In this document: positions 53,380 to 64,000 of the stretch, in pieces | Position numbering within the stretch: position 1 is the first letter of the stretch | How the letters are laid out: each line of letters begins with the position of its first letter | From: Punica granatum | Lineage: Eukaryota > Streptophyta > Magnoliopsida > Myrtales > Lythraceae | Assembly: GCF_007655135.1 (NCBI RefSeq) | Contig: NC_045131.1 | Span: 16,290,001-16,354,000, forward strand | Direction of reading: 5' to 3' | Length of the DNA stretch: 64,000 bases | The notes under the pieces: model-generated | The model's input: only the letters and a program-made list of their open reading frames with translations | The model's database searches: none | What the model was told of the DNA's origin: nothing | Program-made: the position numbers and the translations under genes

Positions 53380-56010
53380 GTGATGCATGCGATAAACAGT
53401 TCGAATCGAGACGAAGAGACCGTTCTTGACTCGAGTCGGGCCATGGGGCCTCTTAGCCATACCTCCTTGGAGGTGTGGCCAAGAGCCTCATGGCCTATCT
53501 CGGGTCATGTGGCAGTCTCCCCTCCTCGATTAGATCCCATTTCTTGATTTTTACGTAATTTCGTTTCCCGTGCCAATGTTATTTGACGATTAATCACACT
53601 TTTAATGAGTTAGCATGGATTCGTGTATCGGACACCGTCGTGGGGCCCACGAGGGTCCAAGGGGTATTCGGCAATCATTGACCAAGCCTCCTTGGTCCTC
53701 AAGGACACGTCCTGGTCTCCGTGTCACAAGTTGTTTTCAAATAAATAAAACGATCGGAGATTAGAATTTCAATTGGACGGTTCATCAATAATTGATTCGA
53801 TGATTTGAAACTCGCATATCCAAAAACATTCGGGAATTCACTCAATTTAATTAATTCCACACCCATATTTACTTGGATGATTCATTTGGTTAATTAATCC
53901 ACTCGACATTTAATTGAATTGCACGAACTGGCTAATAATTTATAATCGAGTCAATAAATCACAAACCGATAATTGTGCACTTTTCCAAACCCACATTTTT
54001 AACAAAATACTGAGACACATGGTACACGTAGCACGGACATCTAGGGAGGACTCAAACGTCTTGACTCGAGTCTAGGCTCAATTTAAGGCATCTCGAGTCG
54101 GAATGTGAGAGTTCTTCTTGGACCACTTTCGGGCGGAGCGACCGGTCCCTCGGCTCCTACAAGGTCCACATGACCCTAATGGGTCCAAGGGATCAGTTAA
54201 CATCGGCTATCGACCTCGATGGTCCGCATCACACAGTTTCGGTTTATCTTCAGTGTATGATTTACCGATAACCCTATGGTTATAGTGGTCGAAAAATTGC
54301 GAGCCACAGGTAAAGACGGGCAACTCATGTAGGCGCAGGTCCTATCTATATAGCCCTATTTATCCGACCAAAGTGTTTCTGTCATTCTAACACAAACTCA
54401 GGCGCTTAGGAATGTGGACTAGAGAAGTGAGCGGGGAAGGCCCGCGAAAGATTATCCGGTCTTTCATAGGACATGAGTAGAGATCTTGGCACCCTGTGGT
54501 GTTTCGTGTCCCCACTTACTAAGTTTGAGCTTAGATTGGGTAAAAACATAAAAATAGATTAATTTCAAATTGGACATAATCAAATAAGGGAAGCAGACGA
54601 GACAAAACTCTAGGTCTTAGGACTTTGGTAAAACACACTCTGTCATAAGCAATTAATCTATCAATATCACAAAACAAAAGAATTTAAAAAAAATCACACA
54701 TTTAGGGCATGATGACAGACATCATGTCCGTCAAATCCTTTATAAGCAAAGTCGAATGCTACATGCCTTTTCCAGGCGGCCCCCATGCCAATTTTCATCG
54801 TGTATGTCATTTCTATTTTTGTTTGCCTAGGATAAAAATATGTCTGCTAAGTAAGCTCAGTTCAAGATGACAGACCCATTCTCTGTACTATCAATAGGAT
54901 CCATTATAACAAGTCACACACTCATATTCCGGAAATACATAACCTGATTATCACGTAAATCTGACAAATAACTCGTTACTTGACTATTTATTCCATTTTC
55001 TTGCGGTTCGAGCCCGAAGAAATTGGGCACCATCAGTACAGGGTCCCAACCCTCGATCACAGGATCCAATGTCCCTACATACCGAGTACGCGTGACCCAA
55101 GCATGGTATGAGATCTAGCCTCAAGTCATCGTTTCAATCCGAGTATTGTCCAAGTGGAGGACGAATCGGATCAGGGAGGGTGAATAGAGGTTAGACAATC
55201 ACCCGCGAGCTCGACCGGTTCCACAGCTATCTTGAGGACTATTCGGTCCTCTTGGGATCCATCCGTTCAGTCGGACCCAACTACCAGATCTCTTGAGCTT
55301 GCATCTTAATTTTAATTCTTGTCTTCCAAGCTCACGGTGAACACGAGCGGAATATTGGTTGAACGCAAACCGACTGGGATCAGATTATTGTATTTGTATT
55401 TATTATTGAAAGTATATTGTGAGCAATTTATTTATACATTTATTGTTGTAATAATCTCGATCAGCAAGCAAGAGGTCCGAGTGTCGGAATCAGTCGAATC
55501 GGTTTATGGGTCATCGGGACCAGTAGAACCAACGGATCATGGGCTCAGTCCACACAGTGAACCGATCATCATGACCCGATTTATTGAAACGTGAGGACGA
55601 TCAACCGATCCCATGATGCGAGGATCCACTCCTCTTTAGGCCTCTTAGTCCGAATCGATTGTTTTCACGAATTTACGATGTCAAACCGAACGAGACGAGT
55701 GAAGCCTAATTCACGCAATAAACAAACTAAAAATGACAAACCTTAGACAAACTAAAGTACCGATAGGGGGTGTGAGATATAGGCCCACACAAGACAGAAC
55801 ACCCTAAACTTGGAACTCCTTGTTCCGCAAGGCCATATGCCTTAGCTAACTAGGTGTATCAATTAACATTAGACCCGAATAACTCACTGGCCCTCGATCT
55901 TCAGGTCGTAAATAGATAGTGACGACTCCTTATCATTCGCGTCCGTCATGCGTCCCCCTAGGAAGGCGGATACTCCCAAGCAGTGTGATCAGTGCACGAA
56001 CGCAAAGTTT
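53380..56010 (+). mobile_element. Large gypsy LTR region, probable 5' LTR of element D
   Basis: The right 1 kb is the reverse complement of the first 700 bp of solo LTRs 1 and 2. 'tagtgacgactcctta' (near 55917) mirrors their 'ggagtc' block, and 'cgagctcgaccggttcc' mirrors 'tcggtcgagctcccgg'. The left part (53390-54240) carries modules also found at 63.06-63.72 kb. Plus orientation agrees with the gag/protease of D that follows. The left end is truncated and the right end near 56000 is diverged, so the link to D is inferred. Confidence 0.55.
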
Positions 56011-56179
56011 CTGAGTAGAATAATTTTTTTTGCGAAATACCGCCTAAGGGCTTTAAGTAGCGCGCCACGTGGATGCCCTATGACCCCATGGCTCTTAGGT
56101 GTCTCGACTTTGACAGAGTCTTACTCGTGAGAAACGACGCGAACTAGGTTCAAGCACACTTGGCGGGAGGACCAGCCAT

Positions 56180-56700
56180 CCCCAAATCATCAACGTGCAA
56201 ACGAACAGGTCTTGCTCCCTGAGCATCCAACTCAAGATGAGCAGGACTTCCAAGTTACAGAGGAGTACGTCCACCGCTTCTATCATTGGGGTCCATCGGC
56301 ACACGAAGACCTCACCGAGCCTCCACAAGATGAGATCGGCACATCTTCCAGAACGCCTTCCTCCTCGGGCACAACCACTTTGGTCGAGCTCACCAACACC
56401 AGAGGTGAGAGAGATCATTTTCGTGGGGAGATCATTGAGAAGGATGAAGAGTTCACTGATCAACGTCGTCTCTAGAGGGAGATCTCTTGGACCCACGCTG
56501 AGCTTTAGAGACGCGATTAAGAGTTGGCTCGAGCGAACGCCACCTTGGAGAGGAAGAGGACCTATGGAGGTCCTTACACACCCTAGGATAGACATCTCCA
56601 TAAGGCTCTTACCTAGAACCGGTGCTTTCCAAGGCAACGCTCGCTCATGCCTCGAGCACGGTCGAAGACCGACTCAGGATTTTATTTCCTAAAAGAACTC
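56180..56700 (+). pseudogene. Element D upstream ORF remnant
   Basis: The plus frame across 56212-56475 reads 'EHPTQDEQDFQVTEEYVHRF' and later 'LVELTNTRGERDHFRGEIIE', a charged coiled-coil style tail. An in-frame stop follows at 56473, after which the frame is still readable with further stops. Position ahead of gag suggests the tail of the extra upstream ORF that some Tat-type gypsy elements carry; that is inference from layout. The overlapping 165- and 180-codon frames are shadows. Confidence 0.4.
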
Positions 56701-56904
56701 GTGTTGTACTTTGAACATTTCAAGTCAACGTGAATGATAACATTAGTTTTTGAAAATTCATGTATCTCATATATTCCATCTCTTTACTTATCATTTCGTA
56801 CGCTTATTTTTTATGGGATTTTCCCGCGCTTGTACTTACACGCTTGTGGGACATAGGTACTAACCACTGGCTGCACAACTCCGCTACCCTACTCGACTAT
56901 GACT

Positions 56905-58250
56905 TAGAATGAAGGAAAAGAATTCGCTGTGTGCATTGGTGCGCTCGAGGACACGGTCAACCAAATGGCCGCCGACATGATCGAACTCATGGCCTTACTT
57001 CGAGGTTTGAACCGCATCTCCTCCACCATGCCTCCTGCACACAGGTCGACGGTTGACCCCGTCCCCTTGGGTCCCACCGACCATGTCCTGGAGAGTGACC
57101 GTTGCGTCTGTCCTTGCGCTGACGCACTTCCCCGCGCTCGCTCCTCCTTCAATGCAAGTATCGGCGGTCAATCAGGTTAATGTTCCCCCTCCGCCGTCAA
57201 CTCTTCCAGCAACCATTCCTCCCTTGTAGATGACAATTTGAGCAATGAACCTGGCTATGTTCGGGCCGCCCCTGATGTCAATGCCGGCACTAGGCCCCAT
57301 TTAAACGGCCCCTTCGCCGACGACCTTCCCAGCTTGAATGCATACACTCCTGGTCACACCAGTGAGCCATGCCCTTTCCCGACTCTAAAACTCCAAATGA
57401 GCCTCCCTTACCAAGCACTACTAACCCTAAACATCTCTACTATAGCCCGGGCACGCACACCGTAGGGGCCCCCGAATCTCCACCAACAAATGCTCTCCCT
57501 GCTATGGAGACTGACTAGGAGTGTAGAATGAAGAGGATATAAGAGATGATGAAGGCCATCTAGGCGAGTGACTCCCGATATGACGCAAGTCACTTGGACC
57601 CGAGTATCTTTCCAGATATGAAGTTGTCCCCAAAGATTGTGATCCCGAATTTCGACAAATATAATGAGACCGCTGACCCGAGGCCACATTTGCAATGCCA
57701 TCGGAACAAGATGATGCAATATTGGGGGTACGAGTATCTCATGATCCAGATTTTCCAAGAGAATCTGAAGGATGCGGGGCTCAGCTAGTTCAACTCCTTC
57801 AAGGCCAAGAGCGTCCCTACTTGGGAAGAGCTCGCCAAAAAGTTCACTGCCCAATACGGCTACAACACGAACGTGGCCCTGTCCTATCTCGAGGCCAAGC
57901 TTCCAAACGTCCAAGCTAACCCCCTCCTTGATCACGGGTCAAGCTTAAGGCCGACTATCAACATGATCAACATTTGTCCATTAGACAAGGACGAGGCCAA
58001 AGAGGTGGAACTGGCCCCATTCGTCATCGACTATGTCCCAATAGAGATCTCTTCTGCTACCATGGGATCTACTCCCTCCTCGACCCTATTCGTCATCCGG
58101 ACCCCACCTCGGGTCCAGTACCATAATAGCAAAGTTCCATGGACTTAGGAGACCGACATTGAGGGTCTCGTGAAGCAAATGGACATACTAGGTCTGACTC
58201 GTTCGGGTCGCGTCTACGAGAACCCTGAAGTTGGAAGCAAACGAGTCGCC
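56905..58250 (+). pseudogene. Gypsy element D gag, degenerate
   Basis: The relic starts near 56920 with 'ALEDTVNQMAADMIELMALL', followed by a Pro/Ser-rich linker across several frames. The capsid core is in the frame at 57594-57788 with 'PKIVIPNFDKYNETADPRP' and 'IFQENLKDAGLS', a stop, then 'PTWEELAKKFTAQYGYNTN'. The sequence then jumps to a 'VQANPLLDHGSS' linker at about 57909. The second half of the capsid and the Cys/His block seen in element C are therefore deleted. The linker ends with 'PFVIDYVPIEISS' and 'LGLTRSGRVYENPE', typical of the gag-protease junction. Multiple stops; not functional. Confidence 0.8.
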
Positions 58251-59115
58251 TACCAGCATGCCTGAAATTGCCCCAGTGGTCCCAAAGAAGGAGGCAACCG
58301 ATGAAGAAGCCGATGCCTCCATGAATGTCATAAAGGCGAGTGAGTATAAGGTCGTAGAACAAATGGGCAAGTCCCTCACTCGCATTTCACTCCTCGCCCT
58401 CCTTCTAGGCTCCGGGCTCTACCGGGAGGCTCTCTTGAAGGTCCTCAATACAACCCAAGTCCCCAAGGAGATTGCCCTGGACAGGATCAGAGAGATTATG
58501 GGCTTAATCTTCTCAAACTACATTTCCATCTTGGACGATGAACTTCCCTCGGAAGGGCATGAGCAATCTCGGGCCCTGCACTTCGTGTGCAAGTGCAGCA
58601 AATTCATGGTGGGCCTAGTGATGATCAACAATGGCTCGACGCTCAAAGTGTGCACCACCTTGACCTGAACTGCATTCCCCCGAGCAAAACTCCGATCCGA
58701 TCCTTCGACGGTTCAATGGGGAGGTAAACAGGGAGACTGAACTCCTCATCCAAATCGGCCCATGCTCTTTCAACATTAGCTTCTAGGTCTTGGACATTCC
58801 GAACTCATTCAATCTCCTACTCATGAGGCCCTGGATCCACTCGGTAGGAACAGTCCCGTCTAGCCTGCACTAGAAGGTGAAGTTCTTTATCGAAGATAGC
58901 CTCATCACTGTCAACCATGGGGAGGACTGTGTGATTTATAAGGAGACGGCGGTCCCTTATATCAGCATCGAAGACGATCAAAACCTTTTCTTCCACTCCT
59001 TTGAAACTATCTCCGTTATCTGGGACTATGGAGAAGTCAGTCATCTTTGGGCCGACCACATGGTGGGGAAAGTCTTCCTCCGCAGCAATTATGTCCCTAG
59101 GAACGGGTTCGGGAT
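58231..59115 (+). pseudogene. Gypsy element D protease region, interrupted by hAT B
   Basis: The frame at 58231-58668 carries 'IKASEYKVVEQMGKSLTRIS' and the retropepsin start near 58590-58650. There the family's catalytic Asp-Asn-Gly-Ser is read as Asn-Asn-Gly-Ser (codon 58627-58629). After frame breaks, 58877-59107 gives 'YKETAVPYISIEDD' and 'HSFETISVIWDYGEV', the stretch preceding the G-patch-like tail. At 59116 a hAT element interrupts the gene. Beyond it (59884-59984) the frame resumes with 'NEYKNRKGLCLRPSSCEII'. No reverse transcriptase, RNase H or integrase follows. The Asp-to-Asn change, stops and insertion make it inactive. Confidence 0.8.
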
Positions 59116-59883
59116 CATGGTTGTTAGAATCGCGATTCGAATGGTAGAATCTTATGATTCTACGATTCAAGGGGTGGCTACCGATTCCGATTCCATGACA
59201 TGAATCGAGAAGGTAAAATCGTGGTTGAATCGCGATTCGAATATCAGAATCGTAAAATCGAACCGATTCTACGATTCTAGTTCAACCCAAAGTCATATGC
59301 CCCCTCTCTCTCTCCCTCCTCATCTTTCTTATTGTGCAACAGTATTGTTAATCGGTTATCTTATTTTATGAAATGTTTGAAACTTGTCTCTTGGCTGTTA
59401 GTGATAGGGACTTGGAAAGTTTCTAGAACTGCTTCGAATTGGGTTCTGGCCAATTCCTTATTGCCGTCTTGTTTGAGATGATTTAGGCTGGAATTTTTTC
59501 GACTTTTTTAGGTGCAAAGATGATTCCAAGAAGTGACAGACCAAGAAGAAGTTAGGGAGGAAAAGCAGCTTCGTCTACAGGATCAGTGACCACGGTACTA
59601 TATCAATTTTTATTTGAGGTTGTTATAGTGGAAGCGCTCACTTGTGAAGACTAAGCACCATCTGATTTTGACGAACGATATAGGAAGCAGCAAGATTTAT
59701 CATTTGATGTTTACTTTTACTATTTCTAACATGGTATTTGGTATATGTATATATATATATATATATGTTTTTTTTAATTATAGGTAGAATTTTATGATTC
59801 ACGATTCGATTTTACGATTTACGATTCCACAACCTTCGATCGATTCTAGGTAGAATCGCGATTCTGACAACTTTGTTCGGGAT
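59108..59883. mobile_element. Non-autonomous hAT element B with 8-bp TSD
   Basis: The element proper is 59116-59875 (760 bp), flanked by TTCGGGAT at 59108-59115 and 59876-59883. The ends are CATGGTTGTTAGAATCGCGA and, inward from the right, CAAAGTTGTCAGAATCGCGA. Sub-terminal 'acgattc' words match element A. Before the right end both share an (AT)n run, a T-run and 'taattgcagg'/'taattatagg'. There is no transposase. It sits inside the element D protease relic. Confidence 0.9.
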
Positions 59884-59984
59884 ATATGACTAAGGTATCC
59901 TCCACTTAATCAAAGTGAATGAATACAAGAACAGGAAGGGACTCTGTCTTCGCCCTTCCAGTTGTGAGATCATCCAAGCTCCTC
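59884..59984 (+). pseudogene. Element D post-protease tail after hAT B
   Basis: The frame resumes directly after the right TSD with 'YD', a stop, then 'GILHLIKVNEYKNRKG' and 'LRPSSCEIIQA'. This is the conserved tail between protease and reverse transcriptase in this gypsy type. It is cut off at 59984 by an LTR. Confidence 0.75.
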
Positions 59985-61545
59985 TGTCAGCACTCCATTT
60001 TGGCCCACCGGCTCCCGACACAAGGACTCCCGACCGAAGCTCAGGTTACTATTCGTGACCCGGCAATCGGAGGCGAATGAACGGACATGGGGGCACGGAC
60101 TACGGAAGAGAAGCATGAATCGCTAGAGAAGCACAGAAGGGCAATCAGGAGAACGAACGAACAACGAACCCCGAAAACAGTAGAGGCCGGCACTGTGGCA
60201 CTATTCATCACCGGGTTATTGGAGCGTCAGAAGGTATCCAATATGGGACTCTAAATATCCTTCTTGGTGCCAAAATGACCAATGGCACATCCGGGCACAC
60301 TTCAGAAGCACCCTGCTTAAGCCGGGACACTCCCGAACATTCACAGACACCTTCCTAACGGGGCCCTTGAGAGGCCTGATTCAGAAACAGGTAAACGGAC
60401 TCGAAAACAGGCCTGCACACACCCAATGACCACTAGGACCATGAAACAGGATTCAGACTGCGTTTCGAGGTTCATCTTGGTCTCCCGAGTGGATCTCGAC
60501 CCGGGAAAAATGGGCATTTTTATACAGAAAGACATAGCCGGAGACCCTTTTAACAAATCGTCAATGCATGAAATTTGCGCCAATCAATCCCAGGGACCTT
60601 AAGGGCTTAGGAGTTAAACCCTGATCGCATTGCAAAATCCATTTAGGTTTCCCGAGTACCATTCCAGTAACAAACGGGCCACTTTCACGGGGAATCTTAT
60701 GCTCATAGCTCATTCGGAAAAATGTTGACATCCGAGCTTTGCACCACCCACTCCCAACAACCTCTAGGGCCCAGGAAATCATATTGGCTTGGATCAAGCA
60801 ACGCATACCGATTTCCCGAGTGACGTTTTAATGGTCCCAAACGCCTTCCGGCGAACCTTCGGGATTCGCTTTGGACAAACGGAGATCGCAGTGGTCTCCA
60901 AACATATCAGAACACTCGGGAAACACTGAGAAAGCCTCGTTCGCGGATTCCTAGGTCATCTCCGGTTATCGATCTCCAGCTGGGGTCGGTGAGTAAACCG
61001 TTCTGCCCGTAGCACAAAGCACACCGACACGAGCGGTACAGCACGTAGAGGCGCGAACATGCGACAGAAACGAACAACTTCGCTCCGATCATCCAAACGA
61101 AGCAAAATCGGCTTTTAAGTGCCCGGGCTACCCGAACATTTACTTACATGGAGCATGTCAATATTAGGCTCATTAAAATCGCATTTGCACGTACATCGAT
61201 AATTCGTCGTTCAAACGAGCCACGAAAATCAAACGCGCGACCAATCGAGCCCCGAGCTTCTTCTGGCTTTCTTTCTAGTCAAGTGGGACCCTTGAGCTAG
61301 CCAAGCCAAGCCAAGCCGCAAGCCGCGGCTTCTCTCTAGGGGTGGCTAAAAGCAAGCCAACTCTCCCCCATCCACCCATTTTCAAAATATCTCTTACACC
61401 CCATCACTTCTCTTCTTCCATCCATCACCTCCCATCAACTTTTCAAGACAACTTCCCCTCCCTAATCCCTCTTAAAAATTCGGATGCCCTAAGCACCCCC
61501 TCTAATTGCACTTAATTTCAATAATTTTGCATCATTAGCCTTCCT

Positions 61546-61553
61546 ATATAAGC
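61546..61553 (+). promoter_or_regulatory. TATA box in LTR 3
   Basis: TATATAAG in 'cctatataagcctcttggg' is followed about 35 bases later by a CT-rich stretch, as at plant transcription starts. It supports the chosen direction of this LTR family. Confidence 0.5.
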
Positions 61554-62280
61554 CTCTTGGGTCATTAACTTAATCACAACTCCTCTTGCACTCTCTCTCT
61601 AGCTTTCTCACTCAAAAACTCTCTCAAATTCCTCTCAAACTTCAACACTTCGTTCAGCCCAAGCACAGCCCGGTTCAAGGCCAAAATTGCTAGAAAACTC
61701 AATCATTTTCCGGCGACCGCCACTCAACCCAAACCAAACTTGACCAAACTTCATATCCTACACGTACTTGACCTCCCGAGTCCATTTACGGTGTTAGTTT
61801 CGGCATTTGAAGCTTCTAGTATGCAGATCTAGAACAGTCCAGAATCGGGTCTCTAGGTACTTTCCCGGTTCCTAGGCGAGTCCCGCCCCCCGACTTTGCC
61901 CGAGGCTTGACCAAACTTCTTACCCCACACGTTTTTGACCTTCTAAATCCATTTCCGAACTTAGTTTTAGCATTCAAAGCTTCCAACACACCGTTTCAGC
62001 AGGTAACAGAAACAGTACAGAAACGGGTTTCCATAGCCACCCCGGGATCCTCGGCACGCCATTTCTTCCCACGACCATGGCGAGTCGTGCCATCACTTCC
62101 TAGGGGTTCCTCACGACCCTCACTCTTCCTCGTGACAAGGTGGTCGCGTGCCGAGAGCCGTTCAACCGTGCACCACCGCCTTTTCTCTCCTTTCTCCCTT
62201 CACAGATTTTTCCAGTTTTTTTCCGGTTTTCTTTGCATCTTTCAGGAAAATCGACATGTCCAATCCTCATGAAACCACTG

Positions 62281-62560
62281 TAGGAATGATCCTCACTCAG
62301 TTAGCAGTCCAATTCCACCGACCTTGCATCAAAAGACCACCGGGAGCCTCCCGTAGAGTCGTTTCTTCATCGGGTGTCAGTCGGGTTTGTTCCTCTGGTT
62401 TTCTTTTCTAACCCGAACTTTTCAGGAACGTACAGGTCAGCTCGGGTTGAATCTCGCTACGAGAAACCTATCACCATGATCCTCAGTCAGTTAGGAGTCC
62501 AATTCCACCAACCTTGCATCAAAAGACCACCGGGAGCCTCCTGTGGAGCCGTTTCTTCAT
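62281..62560. repeat. Direct duplication of about 70 bp in LTR 3
   Basis: A block including 'aggagtccaattccacc', 'ttgcatcaaaagaccacc' and 'gggagcctcc' occurs at about 62286-62390 and again at 62475-62575, offset by about 190 bp. The copies are nearly identical, suggesting recent local duplication. Confidence 0.8.
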
Positions 62561-63060
62561 CGGGTGCCAGTCGGGTCTGTTTTGACCCGACTGGGTCTGT
62601 CCTTTTTTACTGACCCGACTTTGTTTTTGATTTCCGGAAAATATACGCATGCTCTCCTCCCAAAACCACCACAAGCGCGATCTTTAATCTCTTGGGAATC
62701 CAACGCAACTGGCCCCGCGCGAAAATTCCATCCTGATCAACAGGTACAGCCCCGACAAGCCAGACTGCCAGTCGGGTCTGCCAGTCAACCCGACTGCACC
62801 GGTTCGGGTCTGTTCGTTCCAGCCGAGTCTCCCGACTCCCTTTGCCACTTCTCCGACTCTTTCCTCGTGTTCCGAGGGTAGGTAAAACTCCTCTACGACT
62901 TAGAGAAGCTAGGATCTTCGATGCTTGTTTGTTATGATGGTTAGGGTGGTTAACAAACCGAAATGCATGCAAGTTCAAGTTTTTATATATTCCCATGCAA
63001 ATGTACGTCATTTATCACGTTGCACGTCCATATAACGTATGTACCGTGATGGGAAATGGC

Positions 63061-63720
63061 TAGGAGCGAGGTAGGAGAGACGTATAAGCTACGGTCGAAC
63101 CAAGGGAACCCACGGCCTAGTCCCAAGGAAGGGACCCGTGAGCTCTCTTGGCTCACCCGAGGCTAGGGCGGCCTCTCCTTCCCCGAAGTTAGTTGGTTCC
63201 CGTGTTTTTTTTCCGTCGTTTATCGCATGTAATGTATTAGTATGACGGGAAAGGATTTAGATCGGAATTGAAGAGCCTGTCTTGACCCGTGTGAGCCATG
63301 GAAAATCACGGCCACTCTTGAAGGGATGTGGCCGAGAGTTCCTTTGGACCACACAGGTCCAAGGAGACCTCTTTCATTTCGAAATAGATCGGTTCCCGTG
63401 TTTTCGCATTTTACCATTGCATGAATCGACGCCGTTTTACCGATTCCTTTATATATATATATTGTATGTGTTCGTTTGTGTGTTCGGTTGTGTTTCGAGA
63501 TCTTGGCAGCGTCGGTTTCCTTCCATTTCCACCGAAATATATGTTATTATTGTGTTCGATGTATTATGTATGCAAGGTACGGCTAGAATCGACGTAGGAG
63601 ACTCTCCATAACCCAAGTCGGGTCAAGGAGAGCTCTCGGCCTAACCCTTGGAGAGGTAGCCGAGTGCCTTTTGATCCTTCCCGGGTTTAGGACGGTCTCC
63701 TTCGTTGCTTCGGAATCCTC
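63061..63720. repeat. Diverged repeat modules shared with 53.4-54.2 kb
   Basis: Three modules (about 63061-63190, 63240-63400, 63575-63720) share a layout: a 'gag..c' lead, a 'gacccgtgtgagcc' or 'cccaagtcgggtc' block, a 'ggccgagag'/'gtagccgag' block and a closing 'ggtctcc'/'gagacctc'. Two to three related modules lie at 53.40-54.24 kb. Spacing is irregular, so this is an old tandem expansion within the LTR. Confidence 0.5.
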
Positions 63721-64000
63721 CCTTGGTATTGAGTGTATTCATATTTTGCGTTTTTATAGTTGATCATGTGCTAGCCGCCTCCTAGGAGAGTTAGTTTTGG
63801 AAGATTATATGTCAAGTCCACAATTCCTCGATATAAGATCACTACCACCGAATAATTTCACAAATGGGAGAAACAGGACGTATCATTCGGTTAATTAAAT
63901 CACTTGGACTAAATAATTGGATAAATTGATTGCTAATCCGTAAGCGCATCGATGGTTCACGGAACGACGAAAATGCCATTTTCTTTAAAAGCTCACAATT

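Larger units (their letters stand above)
59985..64000 (+). mobile_element. Large gypsy LTR 3, runs off the window
   Basis: It begins TGTCAGCACTCCATTTTG, the complement of the right ends of solo LTRs 1 and 2. Segments near 63.88-63.95 kb match the reverse complement of solo LTR 2 near 22.3 kb, so at least 1.2 kb more should follow beyond the window. TATATAAG near 61546, followed by a C/T-rich start, gives plus orientation. The long U3 (about 1.5 kb) and U5 contain no genes. Frames such as 61907-62272 and 62607-63011 are GC-biased and motif-free. It either is an insertion into element D or is D's own 3' LTR brought close by a deletion of pol; the window does not decide. Confidence 0.75.

Noticed and set aside
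56095..56692. Two long overlapping frames of 180 (minus) and 165 (plus) codons
   Set aside because: They overlap the frame with gypsy-like text and show no motifs themselves; they are shadows in GC-richer DNA.

Overview
The window looks like a repeat-rich stretch of a flowering-plant (eudicot) nuclear genome. It is AT-rich, almost gene-free and packed with nested plant transposons: Ty3/gypsy elements of a Tat-like type, Ty1/copia, hAT, Mutator-like foldbacks, Helitron-like ends, tRNA-derived SINEs and a TRIM-like element. The one intact gene is an ERF1/ORA59-type AP2/ERF transcription factor. The gag/protease wording of the gypsy relics reminds me of Myrtales genomes such as pomegranate. That is recollection, not a search result, and I hold it loosely.

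Layout. 1-5.2 kb: AT-rich intergenic DNA with diverged direct repeats, a partial SINE and a Helitron-like 3' end. 5.2-10.1 kb: a reversed LTR-like segment ('LTR-B') abutting a broken copia element (LTR end, primer-binding site, gag and integrase relics), followed by a 1.1-kb non-autonomous hAT element with an exact 8-bp target-site duplication (TSD). 10.4-26.3 kb: a nest. A forward LTR-B precedes an old gypsy element ('C'). The gag of C is split by a 4.2-kb solo LTR (14526-18751). To its right lies a minus-strand TRIM-like element whose left LTR is itself split by a second solo LTR of the same family (21099-24046, perfect 5-bp TSD). 27-45 kb: an AT-rich graveyard with one mini-CACTA, five foldback (MULE-like) palindromes, three of them with exact 9-bp TSDs, three Helitron-like termini, three copies of one SINE family and a Tourist-like MITE. 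46.2-52.1 kb: two copies of a second SINE family flank the ERF gene (TATA box at 49142, coding sequence 49275-49925); a Helitron-like segment lies 0.5 kb downstream. 52.4-64 kb: a degenerate gypsy element ('D') with a forward LTR-like region, gag and protease relics, a 760-bp hAT insertion inside the protease, and a large LTR starting at 59985 that runs off the window.

Functionally only the ERF gene should make a protein; its family acts in ethylene/jasmonate defence responses. Everything else recognisable is mobile DNA, mostly dead. The value of the window is its readable insertion order: many junctions keep TSDs, and several interrupted host elements can be followed across the insertion. 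I saw no rRNA, canonical tRNA, CRISPR array or operon-like gene cluster.
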